Source: Ichthyophis bannanicus
Lineage: Eukaryota > Chordata > Amphibia > Gymnophiona > Ichthyophiidae
Length of the DNA stretch: 64,000 nt
Direction: 5' to 3'
NCBI GenBank assembly: GCA_033557465.1
Contig: CM066035.1
Coordinates: 921,082,235-921,146,234 of the forward strand
The notes beneath the pieces are model-generated. The model was given only the letters and a program-made list of their open reading frames with translations. It was not told the origin of the DNA and searched no databases. Of this stretch, positions 21,950-31,870 are shown piece after piece. Each line of letters opens with the position of its first letter. The stretch's first letter is position 1. The position numbers and the translations under genes were made by a program.

Positions 21950-24250
21950 CTGGGCTGGGGGCTTAGGAATGCTGATGGGCGGGGGGCTGGGGGGGGGTTA
22001 GGAATGCTGATGGGCTGGGGGGGTTAGGAATGCTGATGGGCTATGGGGGGGGGCTGGGGGGGTAGGAATGCTGATGGGCTGGGGGGGTTAGGAGTGCTGA
22101 TGGGCTATGGGGGGGCTGGGGGGGTTAGGAGTGCTGATGGGCGGGGGGGGGTTAGGAGTGCTGATGGGCTATGGGGGGCTGGGGGAGGTTAAGACTGGCA
22201 AGGAGGGGGGTTACGACTGGCGCTGGGCTGGGCTGGGCTGGGGGGGGTTAAGACTGGCAATGGGCTGGGCTGGGCTGGGCTGGGGGGGGTTAAGAGTGGT
22301 AATGGGCTGGGCTGGGCTGGGCTGGGGGGGGTTAAGACTGGCAATGGACTGGGCTGGGCTGGGCTGGGGGGGGTTAAGACTGGCAATGGGCTGGGCTGGG
22401 CTGGGCTGGGGGGGGGTTAAGACTGGTGCTGGTCTGGGCTGGGCTGGGCTGGGCTGGGCTGGGGGGGTTAAGACTGGCAATGGGCTGGGCTGGGCTGGGC
22501 TGGGGGGGTTAAGACTGGCGCTGGGCTGGGCTGGGCTGGGCTGGGGGGGTTAAGACTGGCAATGGGCTGGGCGGGGGGGGGGGTTAAGACTGGCAATGGG
22601 CTGGGCTGGGCTGGGCTGGGCGGGGGGGGGTTAAGACTGGCAATGGGCTGGGCTGGGCTGGGCTGGGCGGGGGGGGGGGTTAAGACTGCAATGGGCTGGG
22701 CTGGGCTGGGCTGGGCTGGGGGGGGTTAAGACTGGCAATGGGATGGGCTGGGCTGGGCTGGGGGGGTTAAGACTGGCAATGGGCTGGGCTGGGCTGGGGG
22801 GGGGTTAAGACTGGCAATGGGCTGGGCTGGGATGGGCTGGGCTGGGGGGGGGGTTAAGACTGGCAATGGGCTGGGCTGGGCTGGGCTGGGGGGGGTTAAG
22901 ACTGGCAATGGGCTGGGATGGGCTGGGCTGGGGGGGTTAAGACTGGCTCTGGGCTGGGCTGGGCTGGGGGGGTTAAGACTGGCAATGGGCTGGGCTGGGC
23001 GGGGGGGTTAAGACTGGAGCTGGGCTGGGCTGGGCTGGGGGGGTTAAGACTGGCAATGGGCTGGGCTGGGCTGGGCGGGGGGGGTTAAGACTGCAATGGG
23101 CTGGGCTGGGCTGGGGGGGGGTTAAGACTGGCAATGGGCTGGGCTGGGCTGGGGGGGGTTAAGACTGGCACTGGGCTGGGCTGGGCTGGGGGGGGGTTAA
23201 GACTGGCAATGGGCTGGGGGCTGTCTGGAAATGGGGCTATGGGGGGTTAGGACTGATAATGGGCTATGGGGGGGGGCTAGTACAGGAAATGTGCTGATGG
23301 GGAGGGGTTAGGACGTAATGGGCTGTGGGCTTCTGGGGGGGGTGTTAATATGGTAATTAGCTGTGGGCGGATGGGGGCTGTCTGGAAATGAGGTGATGGG
23401 GGTTAGGACTGCTAATGGGCTATGGGGGGGGTTAGGACTGATAATGGGCTATGGGGGGCTAGGACAGGAAATGGGCTGATGGGGAGGGGTTAGGATTTGA
23501 GGTGGACTGATGTGGTTAGGACTGGTAATGGGCTGTGGGCTGATGGGGGGGTTAGGACTGGCAATGAGCTATGGGGGGCTGACTGGAAATGGGCTGATGG
23601 GGTTAAGACGGGAAGTGGGCTGATGGGGGGTTAGGACTGGTAATGGGTTATAGGGGGGCTTAAACTGAAAATGGAGTGATGGGGGGTTAGGACTGGAAGT
23701 GGGTTGATGGGGGGCTAGGACTGGTAATGGGTTGGGGGGTTGCTATGACTGGAAATGGGCTGAGTGGAAGGGGAGGCTTGAACTGCAAATAGCTGATGGG
23801 GAGGGAGCTTGGAATGGAAATGGGCTGTGAGGGAAGGGAGCTAGGACTGAAAATGGGCTGATGGAGCAGCTAGGATAGGACTGGAAATGGGCTGTTGGGG
23901 GAGCTAAGATTGGAAATGGGCTGTGGTGGGGGCTTGAATTGAAATGGACTCATGGAGGGGCTAGAACTGGAAGTAGGCTCATGGGGGGCTTGGACTGGAA
24001 TTGGGCTGAGTGGAGGGGAGCTAGGATTTGACATGGGCTGATGGTGGGGCTAGGAAATGACTAGAAATGGGCTGATGGGGGCTAGGATTGGAAATGAGCT
24101 GATGAAGGGACTCAGACTGAAAATGGATGGGGGAGCTAGGACTGGAAATGGGTTGATGGGGGGCTAGGACTGGAAATGGGCTGATGCAGGGACTAGAAGG
24201 GAATGGATGCTGGGTGAGACTGGAACTAGAAGGGAGCTGATGTTGGGGGA
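21950..24250 (+). repeat. G-rich minisatellite array
   Basis: From about 22190 to 23220 there are about 25 units of roughly 40-47 bp, each made of GGGGTTAAGACTGGCAAT followed by GGGCT repeated two to five times. Flanking parts (21950-22190 and 23220-24250) are degenerate forms such as GGTTAGGACTGGAAATGGGCTGATGGGG. G runs of 3-9 recur on the plus strand, giving strong quadruplex potential. Frames through the array give repetitive Gly/Trp or Pro/Gln peptides and are not genes. Confidence 0.9.
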
Positions 24251-25141
24251 GGATTAGAATGGGATGGGGCTGGGAGAGTAAAATGGAGAGGGGAAAAATA
24301 TTTTGTGTGGGAGGGATGAAAAATCTACAATTGGCCGGGTATTGGGAGAGTAAGTGGGGATTGAGGATGGAGGGGTAAAATTTGTGTGGATGAAATAGGA
24401 ATGAGGAAAGAGCAAAAGGAGAAAGATTAGTATGTTAAAGCAGATGTAGAGAGAGAGAATGGAAAAAAAAACTAGAAGAGAGAAGAAAGAACAAATGGAC
24501 AGCAGATGATGGACAGTTAGCAGAAAACATGAAGAAACCAGAAGAAAGTGGCTGGAGCAATTGCAACCGAAAAAAATGCACAAAAGGTAGAAAAATATCT
24601 CTTTATTTTGAATTTATTAACTGGAATATGAAAGCTCTGGGAAATGTGCATCATTAACGTCTGCGCTTTGTTTGGTACAAGAGGAAATTAATTTATAGTT
24701 TTATTTCTACAGTGTTGTTGTACATTCCAAGTTTGGCTTTTGGGGTTCCCAGTTTAATTTGCCTTCCTGTTTCTAAATTGTGATTCCTTGTTTGGTGATG
24801 GTCTATGTTCTGCATGTGTAACTGAGCTGAGGTATTCTATTTATGTAATTCCTATTTGACATTGCCACTTGTTCTCTTTCCCCAGTATTCTCTGAAATGT
24901 ACTGGTTTAATATTTGCAGTGTTGCCTTTTGATAGGTAGAGTATGGTACTTTGTGAGTCCTGGTAATGCTGTCAGGAAACGGCGGGTTTGCTATGGGTTC
25001 TAAATGGGCAGCGTTTGTAGTAGTTCCTAATGTGCCTGGCGGTTGGCACTGGATTATAGTAATGTAGAAATCTTTTAGTCTTTCTTTATCCATACACTCA
25101 TTAAGAGACATGTTTACTAAAAGTTAGTGTATGGTAACATT

Positions 25142-25179
25142 ATGCAAATATTTATGCAAATAAGGCCACTTATGCAAAT
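25142..25179 (+). promoter_or_regulatory. Three octamer (ATGCAAAT) sites
   Basis: Perfect ATGCAAAT occurs at 25142-25149, 25154-25161 and 25172-25179, near the right end of the hAT element. ATGCAAAT is the recognition sequence of POU/Oct transcription factors. Clustering of three in 38 bp is seen directly; any binding is inference. The AT-rich tandem-like context could have produced it by duplication. Confidence 0.5.
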
Positions 25180-25239
25180 GAGGCCCCGCACCGAGTCTCC
25201 GCACATGGCCCCGCACCCCCCTTGGGCCGCCCCTGATTG

Positions 25240-26292
25240 TGTCATGAGGTAGACAGCACAGACCCTGAGATATTAAAGAGTAAAATAAAAGAAGAGCTTA
25301 CCTTACAGCCACACGTACAGTTGCAGCATACACAATGCAGAAAGGCAGGGAAAGGAGAAACAAACTTTCCCCATGGCCTTGGTGATGCAGTAAGAATTCA
25401 GGGTCCCAATCAGGCTCACCTGGAGCCAGAGTCACGTTCTACGTCTGATGAGCAGAGAGATAAAACCAGGTGGGAAATCACACAGGGGGAACTCAGGCCT
25501 AGAGAGCTCAGGCTCAGGGAGTTCAAGCATCTGGAGGAAAAGGCTGGAGTTCAGCATTCAGGGCTGCAGCCAGAGCTGGAGTTTGAGCTCGAGGAAAAAC
25601 AGTCCAGGAGATTGAGAGGTCAGTCTCAGAGAGAAGGTGAGACAAGAACTCCAGAGCAGTTTCAGAAAGACACGTTGCCTTGGAGAATCAGGGCAGAAGA
25701 AAGGCAGGCTGATAAACTCGAGAGAGCTAGAAGAGACAGTGGCAAAGTCTTCCCAGCCAGAGGGGTCCTTGTATCGAGGCAAGCAGCCAAGCCAACAGAC
25801 AGCAAAGGTCACGTACAGGGAAGCTCACTGAAGACAGGAAGTGAGTGCTGCTCAGCCAGGCACAGCAACCGATGCTCACAGAGAAAAGCAGGGAGCCAGT
25901 CAGAGAGAAAAGCTTGGCTGGAAGAAGAAGGGCTGGAAACCATCTTCTCCCCGAAGAGAGATAAGTACCCTGTCTTTTGTAAAGGGAAAGAAGTGGGTCC
26001 TTATAAGAGAAGCAGGGCTTACAGCAAGCTAGAGAATCCCTATTGGCATAGGACGTGGGAGGAAATCCCCAGCATAGCTCCTGCTAGCTTTGACACCCTA
26101 AAGCAGCTCCAACTATCAGAAGCTGAGGTCTCCCGAGGGCAAAGCTCTGAGAGCAGTTTCACAAGTACTCAGTGCCCATATACAGGACCAGGTCCTAACC
26201 TTATGCAGTAGGAAAGCTCTATCCCAGAAAACATCTCTGAGCCCATGGAATGTGCTTTGTGTGTAGCAGATGACATAGAATCTCTGTGTTAA
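25240..26292 (+). pseudogene. LTR-encoded protein, copy 4, one stop codon
   Basis: The frame is open from the LTR start to a TAG at 26209-26211 (about 324 codons). It then continues in the same frame for about 27 codons to MECALC, the family C-terminal motif, and a final TAA. Only a premature TAG therefore separates the conserved ending. There is no in-frame ATG near the start; the first codons read through the LTR boundary. Composition is strongly charged (Arg, Glu, Lys, Gln), with a YWHRTWEEIPS segment comparable to YWRDV and YWPGY of the other copies. Confidence 0.55.
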
Positions 26293-26562
26293 AAGGGAGC
26301 AGGAAAGGAATTGTGTTTTTGCACATATGAAATGTGATGGACTCTCTTTGCTGAAGAAGAAGCATAATTATTGTTTGTAAGAATCCTTTACACCGGTGAA
26401 GCAACCGTTCAATTTATGTTGTCCTTATTTGAAGAAATCCTCAAGGGAAAGGGAATAAAACCTAACCTTAATTTTCACTCTGGACACGACTAGAGTCTTT
26501 ATTCCACAACTTCAGGCTATACCCAGGTCTAGGCAACCGCCTAAGACCGGCTTAGTCTCACA
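25240..26562 (+). mobile_element. Solo LTR with internal ORF (copy 4)
   Basis: Begins TGTCATGAGG and ends GTCTCACA, flanked by ATTG (25236-25239 and 26563-26566). The left ATTG is also the start of the hAT target duplication, so the LTR inserted into that duplication. The end carries TAGGCAACCGCCT as in copy 3. AATAAAACC at about 26455 is a likely polyadenylation signal. After 26566 DIRS-1 sequence resumes. Confidence 0.8.
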
Positions 26563-26566
26563 ATTG

Positions 26567-27307
26567 TCTAGGCAAGTGCACCCAGGGCCTGTGGTCTCCC
26601 TGGGAAGCCGCACAGCAAATCAGTCTACTAGAACTCAGGGCTATTCGGTTGGCCCTCAAGACTTTCTCTCCAGCCCTGGCTCATCAGTCTGTCCTAGTTC
26701 AGACAACCAGGTAGCCATGTTTTATGTGAACAAACAGGGCGGAACTGGGTCCAGGCTCCTTTGTCAGGAAGCACAGGACCTTTGCTTGTTTGCCCTCAAG
26801 CACAACATGCTCCTCAAGGCTGTGTACCTCCCTGGCCAGGAAAACTACCTGGCCGACAGATTGAGCAGGATTCTACAGCCTCACGAGTGGCAGCTCCATC
26901 CTTTGGTGGTTCAGAAGATTTTCCTGAAATGGGGACTTCCATCCATAGATCTGTTTGCCAGTCCACTGAACAAACAGCTGCCAAAGTTCTGCTCCAGGCA
27001 ACCGCATCCTCTGCGGGTAGCAGCAGATGCTTTTCTGCTTCCCTGGTCTCAGGGCCTCCTGTATGCATTTCCTCCCATGCCCTTGGTGGCCCGAACTCTG
27101 TTCAAAATTCTTCAGGACAAGGCCTCGGTCCTGCTGGTGGCTCCCAGGTGGCCGAGACAGCCTTGGTTTCCACTTCTGCTTCAGCTGGCAGTGGATCCCC
27201 CACTGCCTCTGGGGTTGCAACCCGACCTTCTCTCTCAGGATCAGGGTTCCCTTCTGCACCCCAATCTCAAAGCTCTCAATTTGATGGCATGGAGGCTGCA
27301 AGGGTAG
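26567..27307 (+). pseudogene. DIRS-1 RNase H end and methyltransferase-like domain (second part)
   Basis: Resumes the pol region interrupted at 21415. It contains DNQVAMFYVNKQGGTGS and GQENYLADRLSR of the DIRS RNase H. It then has IDLFASPLN...FCSR, DAFLLPW, LYAFPPMPL and VAPRWPRQPW, the region usually described in DIRS elements as a DNA N6-methyltransferase-like domain. The stop at 27305-27307 falls just after the recombinase frame begins, as in other DIRS elements with overlapping ORFs. The first codons (about 26567-26690) read in mixed frames. Confidence 0.7.
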
Positions 27308-28344
27308 TTTTGGCTCCCTGGGGCCTCCCTCACGAAGTTGAGGAGGTTGTCCTCACCTCTAGGAAACAGTCCACTAGGAAAACCTATGCTCTTAAATGGA
27401 AACGGTTTTCCGTGTGGTGTCACCTACGTACAGAGGATCCCTTCTCCTGTACTGTACCAGTAGTGCTTCAGTACTTACTGCACTTATCAAATCAAGGACT
27501 TAAGTCCAATTCTGTTCGGGTCCACCTCTCAGCTCTAGCAGCTCACCACTCACTGGTGGAAGGACATTCTCTATCGGTTCACCCCTTGGTGTCCCAGTTT
27601 CTCAGAGGCTTGCTCTTGCTCAAGCCTCCAATCTGTCCTCCTGCTCCTGAGTGGGAGTTGAATGTGGTCTTGCAGCAACTGACTCGCCCACCCTTTGAGC
27701 CGATGGCTACTTGTCCTCTACGCTTCCTGTCCTGGAAGACACTCTTCTTGGTAGCCCTAACCTCGGCTCAGCGAGTGAGTGAGCTTCAGGCCCTGGTCTG
27801 TGGCAGGCCTTACACCAGATTCTATAAGAACAGGGTAGTCCTCAGGACTCATCCAAAGTTCCTCCCAAAGGTTGTCTCCTCTTTCCACCTCAACCAGGAG
27901 GTGGCTCTTCCAACTTTCTTCCCTAGGCCTCATGCAAGCCAGGCTGAAGCAGTTCTGCATAGCCTGGACTGTAGGAGGGCCTTATCCTTCTACCTTGACC
28001 GTACGCAGGGGCACAGAAGGGCTACTCAGCTCTTCATATCTTTTGACCCTAATAATTTGGGGTTGGCTGTGTCCAAGCATACCTTGTCCATCTGGGTGGC
28101 TGACTGTATCACCTGGGCTTACAAGGCGGCTGACCTTCCTTTGCAGGGTCGGGTCACGGCCCATCGTGTCAGGGCAATGGCTGCCTCAGTGGCTCATCTC
28201 CGCTCTGTACCGTTGGTAGACATCTGCAGGGCTGCTACTTGGTCTTCAAGCCAGACTTTTGCGGCCCACTACTGTCTGGAAAGGGAGTCCCTTAGGGACA
28301 GTGCTTTTGGCCAGGCAGTACTCCGGAATCTCTTTGAGGTTTAG
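27289..28344 (+). CDS. DIRS-1 tyrosine recombinase, intact frame
   Basis: From the ATG at 27289 the frame gives 351 aa without a stop. An N-terminal SAM-like core-binding part (TRKTYALKWKRFSVWC ... LKSNSVRVHLSALAAH) precedes the catalytic part. It shows the first Arg in TSAQRVSEL, the HxxR box as AHRVRAM, and the nucleophile Tyr in AAHYCLE. This enzyme would integrate the circular DNA copy of the element. All catalytic residues that I can identify are present although the rest of DIRS-1 is broken. The Met is the first after the overlap with the upstream frame, which is itself open from further upstream. Confidence 0.8.
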   Translation: MEAARVVLAPWGLPHEVEEVVLTSRKQSTRKTYALKWKRFSVWCHLRTEDPFSCTVPVVLQYLLHLSNQGLKSNSVRVHLSALAAHHSLVEGHSLSVHPLVSQFLRGLLLLKPPICPPAPEWELNVVLQQLTRPPFEPMATCPLRFLSWKTLFLVALTSAQRVSELQALVCGRPYTRFYKNRVVLRTHPKFLPKVVSSFHLNQEVALPTFFPRPHASQAEAVLHSLDCRRALSFYLDRTQGHRRATQLFISFDPNNLGLAVSKHTLSIWVADCITWAYKAADLPLQGRVTAHRVRAMAASVAHLRSVPLVDICRAATWSSSQTFAAHYCLERESLRDSAFGQAVLRNLFEV

Positions 28345-28465
28345 GCAACTCCTGCCCTCCTGCCCTCTGTTGGGCTACCGGTGGAAGTTCTGTCAGTGAA
28401 AAGCCTTTCTTTGATGCTGGGACTAGAGGGAGTTCTCTTGTTCAGCCTGGGTTCCTCGGTAGCCC

Positions 28466-28547
28466 AGAGCTAGGGAGTCACCCATATGCGAGGACTGACT
28501 TCCTGCTTGGTCCTGGAGAAAGAGTAGTTACTCACCTGTAACAGGTG
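28466..28547 (+). repeat. DIRS-1 internal complementary region
   Basis: AGTCACCCATATGCGAGGAC...TCCTGGAGAAAGAG...CACCTGTAACAGGTG is the reverse complement of the outer left end (17951-17995) joined to the reverse complement of the outer right end (35496-35526). A short internal region complementary to both outer ends is the template expected for completing the ends of DIRS cDNA circles. The palindrome CACCTGTAACAGGTG lies at 28533-28547. Confidence 0.75.
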
Positions 28548-28712
28548 ATCTCCAGGAACAAGCAGGAATGAGTCTTCACATATAGGTATCGTCGGTACCG
28601 ACGGAGCCTGCGCGGGAACGCTCCCCAGCGTCCAAAAGGAAAGCTTTTGGGAAGCATCCCACAGCGCCTGCGCGCTGCCTTCCCGCCTTTCCTAACTGCC
28701 TCTCTCCAGTTC
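28548..28712 (+). repeat. DIRS-2 left inverted terminal repeat
   Basis: Begins ATCTCCAGGAACAAGCAGG and contains CGTCGGTACCGACGG. Its reverse complement is at 35039-35200 with only scattered mismatches. It resembles the DIRS-1 repeat in layout (TCTCCAGG start, ATATGGGT-like segment, CTTCCCGCC) but differs in sequence. Confidence 0.85.
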
Positions 28713-28911
28713 TTCTTTTCCGCGGAGCCAGCAGGTCGTCTTCCTGTCACCGCTGAAGAATTTCTTTATTTTATTTTATTTCTTTAGTCGCGCATCTGCC
28801 TTCTCGACGCTAGACCGGTTCCGCCGTTTTTTTCTTTCTTTATTCTAAAAAAAACAAACAAAAAAAAAACCTACTGTTTTCTCACTTTGGTGAATTTTTT
28901 TCTTTGGCCTC

Positions 28912-31790
28912 ATGGAAAAGCCCGCCTCTGGGTTTAAAATATGCACGAAGTGCAACGGCACTATTTCTGTCACAGACACCCATGAATGGTGTCTAAAATG
29001 TTTAGGTCCTGACCACTCCATTGCGGATTGTGAGTCCTGCTCCATGATGTCTAAAAGAGGTCTACAGAACCGAGCAGCTAAGCTCAGTACTCTGTTTCCC
29101 TTGGATGCAGCTTCGGTTGCATCGACGTCTTCCAGGGCTTCTTCTTCCTCACATGGATCTCAGGTAACCAAGCTTAAATCCAGCCGGTCCTCGAAGGGTA
29201 AATCTCCCTCTAAGTATCGAGATGCCTCCGGGCTTGCCCTCGAGGAACCCGCACCGGCAAAGTTACCCCAGCGGGAGGCTCCAGCTTCCAAAGCTTTTTC
29301 TATGGGGTCACAGGTTGACATTGATGGCTCGGCCTCGACCGATCACCTGTTGCCATGTTCTGGGGTACCGGTGGTTCCCACTGGTACCGATATCCAGACA
29401 TTGGTTGCGTCGATGGATCAGAATATCTTGACCATGCAGCGTGCCATCACGGCATTCATACAAGCTACGACACTGTCGGTACCGCAACAAACTCCGTTCC
29501 CGGTACCAAGTCCGGCACCGGTACCGACATCGGTTCCGGTGCCGATACCGATTGCATCGACATCCGCTTCGGTGTCAACTGCAGCGGTACACTGTTCTGT
29601 GATGCCCATCGGTACCGATCACTCCCGATGTCGATACCACCCGGTATGCGTATCGGGCTCTGCAAGAGCATCCAGACAGGCGATACTTCGATTCCTCTGA
29701 AGACTCTGATGAATCAGAGGTTTCTGTCGAAGCATCGGTGATCCATCCTCAGGAGCCCTCTTCTCCAAAAAGGAGAATGTCTCCTCCAGAGGATTTGTCT
29801 TTTCAGAATTTCATTAGGGAAGTGGCCAGGGGCCTTTCCATCTCAGTGGCCCCTGAAACAGAGCCTAGAGCCAAAACATTTGATATTTTACAATATCCTA
29901 AGGCTACTAAGGAGGCAGCCACTTTACCAATACATGAAATTCTTTATGATCACATGTTGGGCATATGGGAGACTCCTCTCATCATTTCCCCTCATTCTCG
30001 CAGGTTGGACACCATGTATCGTGTTCCTCATTGTCCTGGCTTTCATAAAACTCAGCTTCCTCACCACTCTATTGTGGTGGAGTCTGCTATGAAGAAGATA
30101 AAGAGTACAAAAAGGCACTCTTCTGCTCCTCCAGGAAGGGAATGCAGAACCCTAGATGCCTTTAGCAGGAGAATTTTCCAGGCCAGTATGCTTGTTGCCA
30201 GAATCAACTCCTATAGTCTCTATATGGGAATGTTTCTTAAGGAGATTACAGATCACCTGCAAACTTTATCTCCTTTTATTTCAGAAGATAAAAGGGAGGA
30301 GTTCCTCACCTGGCTCAAACATGCTGTAGGGCTGGTACCCCTGCAATTCTACATGCAAATCTCTGGCCTGCTCAGCAACTCAGGCCTGAACCAAAATGAA
30401 CCACACTGCACAGACAAGATGGATTCTTCACTTCACTTTTGCTGTGTTCAGTTACAAACCTGTTCTCCAAGCAACTGCTGGATCAGCGTTTCTAAGCATG
30501 CATACAGAGGCTATTGTCCGTGGCTGGCCTTGGACACTTCTACATGCCCAGAAGTTACATACTGTTGCTTCTGCCTGACTTTTACCATGGCTCCTTTGTT
30601 TGCAAGAAGCTGCTCATCATCAACCTTCTGATTCGCTGAGAATACCTCAGACTGCCTGGTGCCCACCAATCATCGGACCTATGACGGAGGATTCTCACAC
30701 AGAATTATGCATTCTGCGCTGGAAGTTGTGGTTGTAAGTTGGAGAGTAAGAGAGAGTTGGGGCTTTTCCCCACCTGGACATACAGACTTCTGCACTGCGT
30801 ACCTGATTCCTGCGCCCTGAGCCTTCCGCCAGACGGCCCCTACGTGTGGGCTAGGCCGTCCTCCACAGGTCTGAGATAAGAGTTCACAGATACCTCCGGT
30901 TCGGACTTACTGCGGCTCGCCTGACGAGGCTAGAGCCCACACTAGCTAGAAGCTGCTTCTGAGTGCCGACGGAGCTAAGGTACTGACTTATCTCTCCTCC
31001 TCCGTATGGGAAAAGGGTTAGCAATATATTTCTTGCTTTTCCTCAGTGCAGAGCGAATCAGTGACGTCTGGTTCCTAATCTGATTTATTACGTTGTCCAA
31101 GTGTACATATGTACCATAACAAATTGTTACTTTATGTTTCTAATTAGCCATATATGTGTGTGTATATTTTTCTATTTGGTTGCCTATAATAAAGTGTAAT
31201 ATATATCTGCAGACCAGAATTCTTTCGTGGCTCATTGCCAGAATAACTCACAGAACTTTGGGCTGGGATAGTAGCCATATTCCCCTAGACAACAGAGAGT
31301 CTAACTTATTTTTGTGCTACTATATACCCTACAATGCCCAGGATGTTTCCAAGTTTTCCAACCGTGCAGCCTTTGACTCCGTTGAAGGTGCCAGCAGAGC
31401 CTCGGCTATTGCCATAGGTGCACGTAGAGTTGCTTGGTTACTGGCTTCTGACCTGGAACCCTGGGTTCAAGATGGCCTAGGTAACCTTCCTTGTACAGGT
31501 GAAAACCTTTTTGGCAAGGATTGGCAAGCAAAGGCCACCCAGATGGATGCTGAAAATTCGGCTTTAGATAGACTTTCAAAGTCTACTTCTGCTCCTTTTA
31601 AGAAAAGGTTGTTCAAAAAGGGGTTTTTTCCCCAAAAAAGGCAGATACTATTCTGCTTATGGTCAGCAGGCCTCTTCTGCAGGTCGTTTTGCTACAAAGA
31701 GACAGCAACAACCGAAACAGGCTAAGCCTAAGGCTCCTAGGACTGCTACAGCCCAACAACCTCAGCCTCCTCAGGGCCTTTGACTTAAAA
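28912..31790 (+). pseudogene. DIRS-2 Gag-like ORF, interrupted by a solo LTR
   Basis: The start has CTKC and CLKC with downstream Cys/His, matching the DIRS-1 head. The Ser/Pro-rich middle runs to 29700, then the frame changes and continues from about 29738 (PKRRMSPPEDLSFQNFIREVA) to 30324. It is resumed after the LTR at 31338 (QDVSKFSNRAAFD, SDLEPWVQD, GENLFGK) and ends in a Lys-rich stretch near 31640, followed by frame-shifted remains. Order and motifs parallel DIRS-1 Gag. The LTR insertion and frameshifts make it non-functional. Confidence 0.75.
30325..31333 (+). mobile_element. Solo LTR, different family, 1009 bp
   Basis: Begins TGTAGGGCTGG and ends ACCCTACA, flanked by ATGC (30321-30324 and 31334-31337). 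DIRS-2 Gag coding sequence resumes immediately after. An ATAATAAAGTG signal near 31184 suggests plus orientation. It has no long ORF of the charged-protein type, so it does not belong to the ORF-bearing LTR family. Retroviral or gypsy origin cannot be decided. Confidence 0.75.
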
Positions 31791-31870
31791 CTATAGAACT
31801 TAGCCTTTCTGGCTCTGGAACATCCAGAGCCTCTCGCCATTCCAGGAAGGTTAGCTCACTTTGCTCCCAG

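Larger units (their letters stand above)
21416..25235. mobile_element. hAT element carrying a palindrome and a minisatellite, no transposase
   Basis: The left end is CAGGGCCGGCCC and the right end GGGCCGCCCCTG. The 8-bp duplication ATTGTGTC flanks it (21408-21415; right copy 25236-25239 plus the bases that continue into the LTR inserted there). The element contains a short terminal hairpin (21440-21497), a 385-bp palindrome, about 2.3 kb of G-rich tandem repeats and an AT-rich right part. A frame at 24803-25111 shows no transposase similarity. It is a non-autonomous hAT expanded by internal repeats. Confidence 0.7.

Noticed and set aside
21574..23011. Long frames in the palindrome and minisatellite (Gly/Trp-rich or Pro-rich peptides)
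   Set aside because: They follow from the repeat unit and GC-rich palindrome; no start context, conserved domain or codon bias supports a gene.
22190..23220. Resemblance of GGGCT repeats to immunoglobulin switch regions
   Set aside because: No immunoglobulin exons are nearby and the array lies inside a hAT element; the similarity is composition only.
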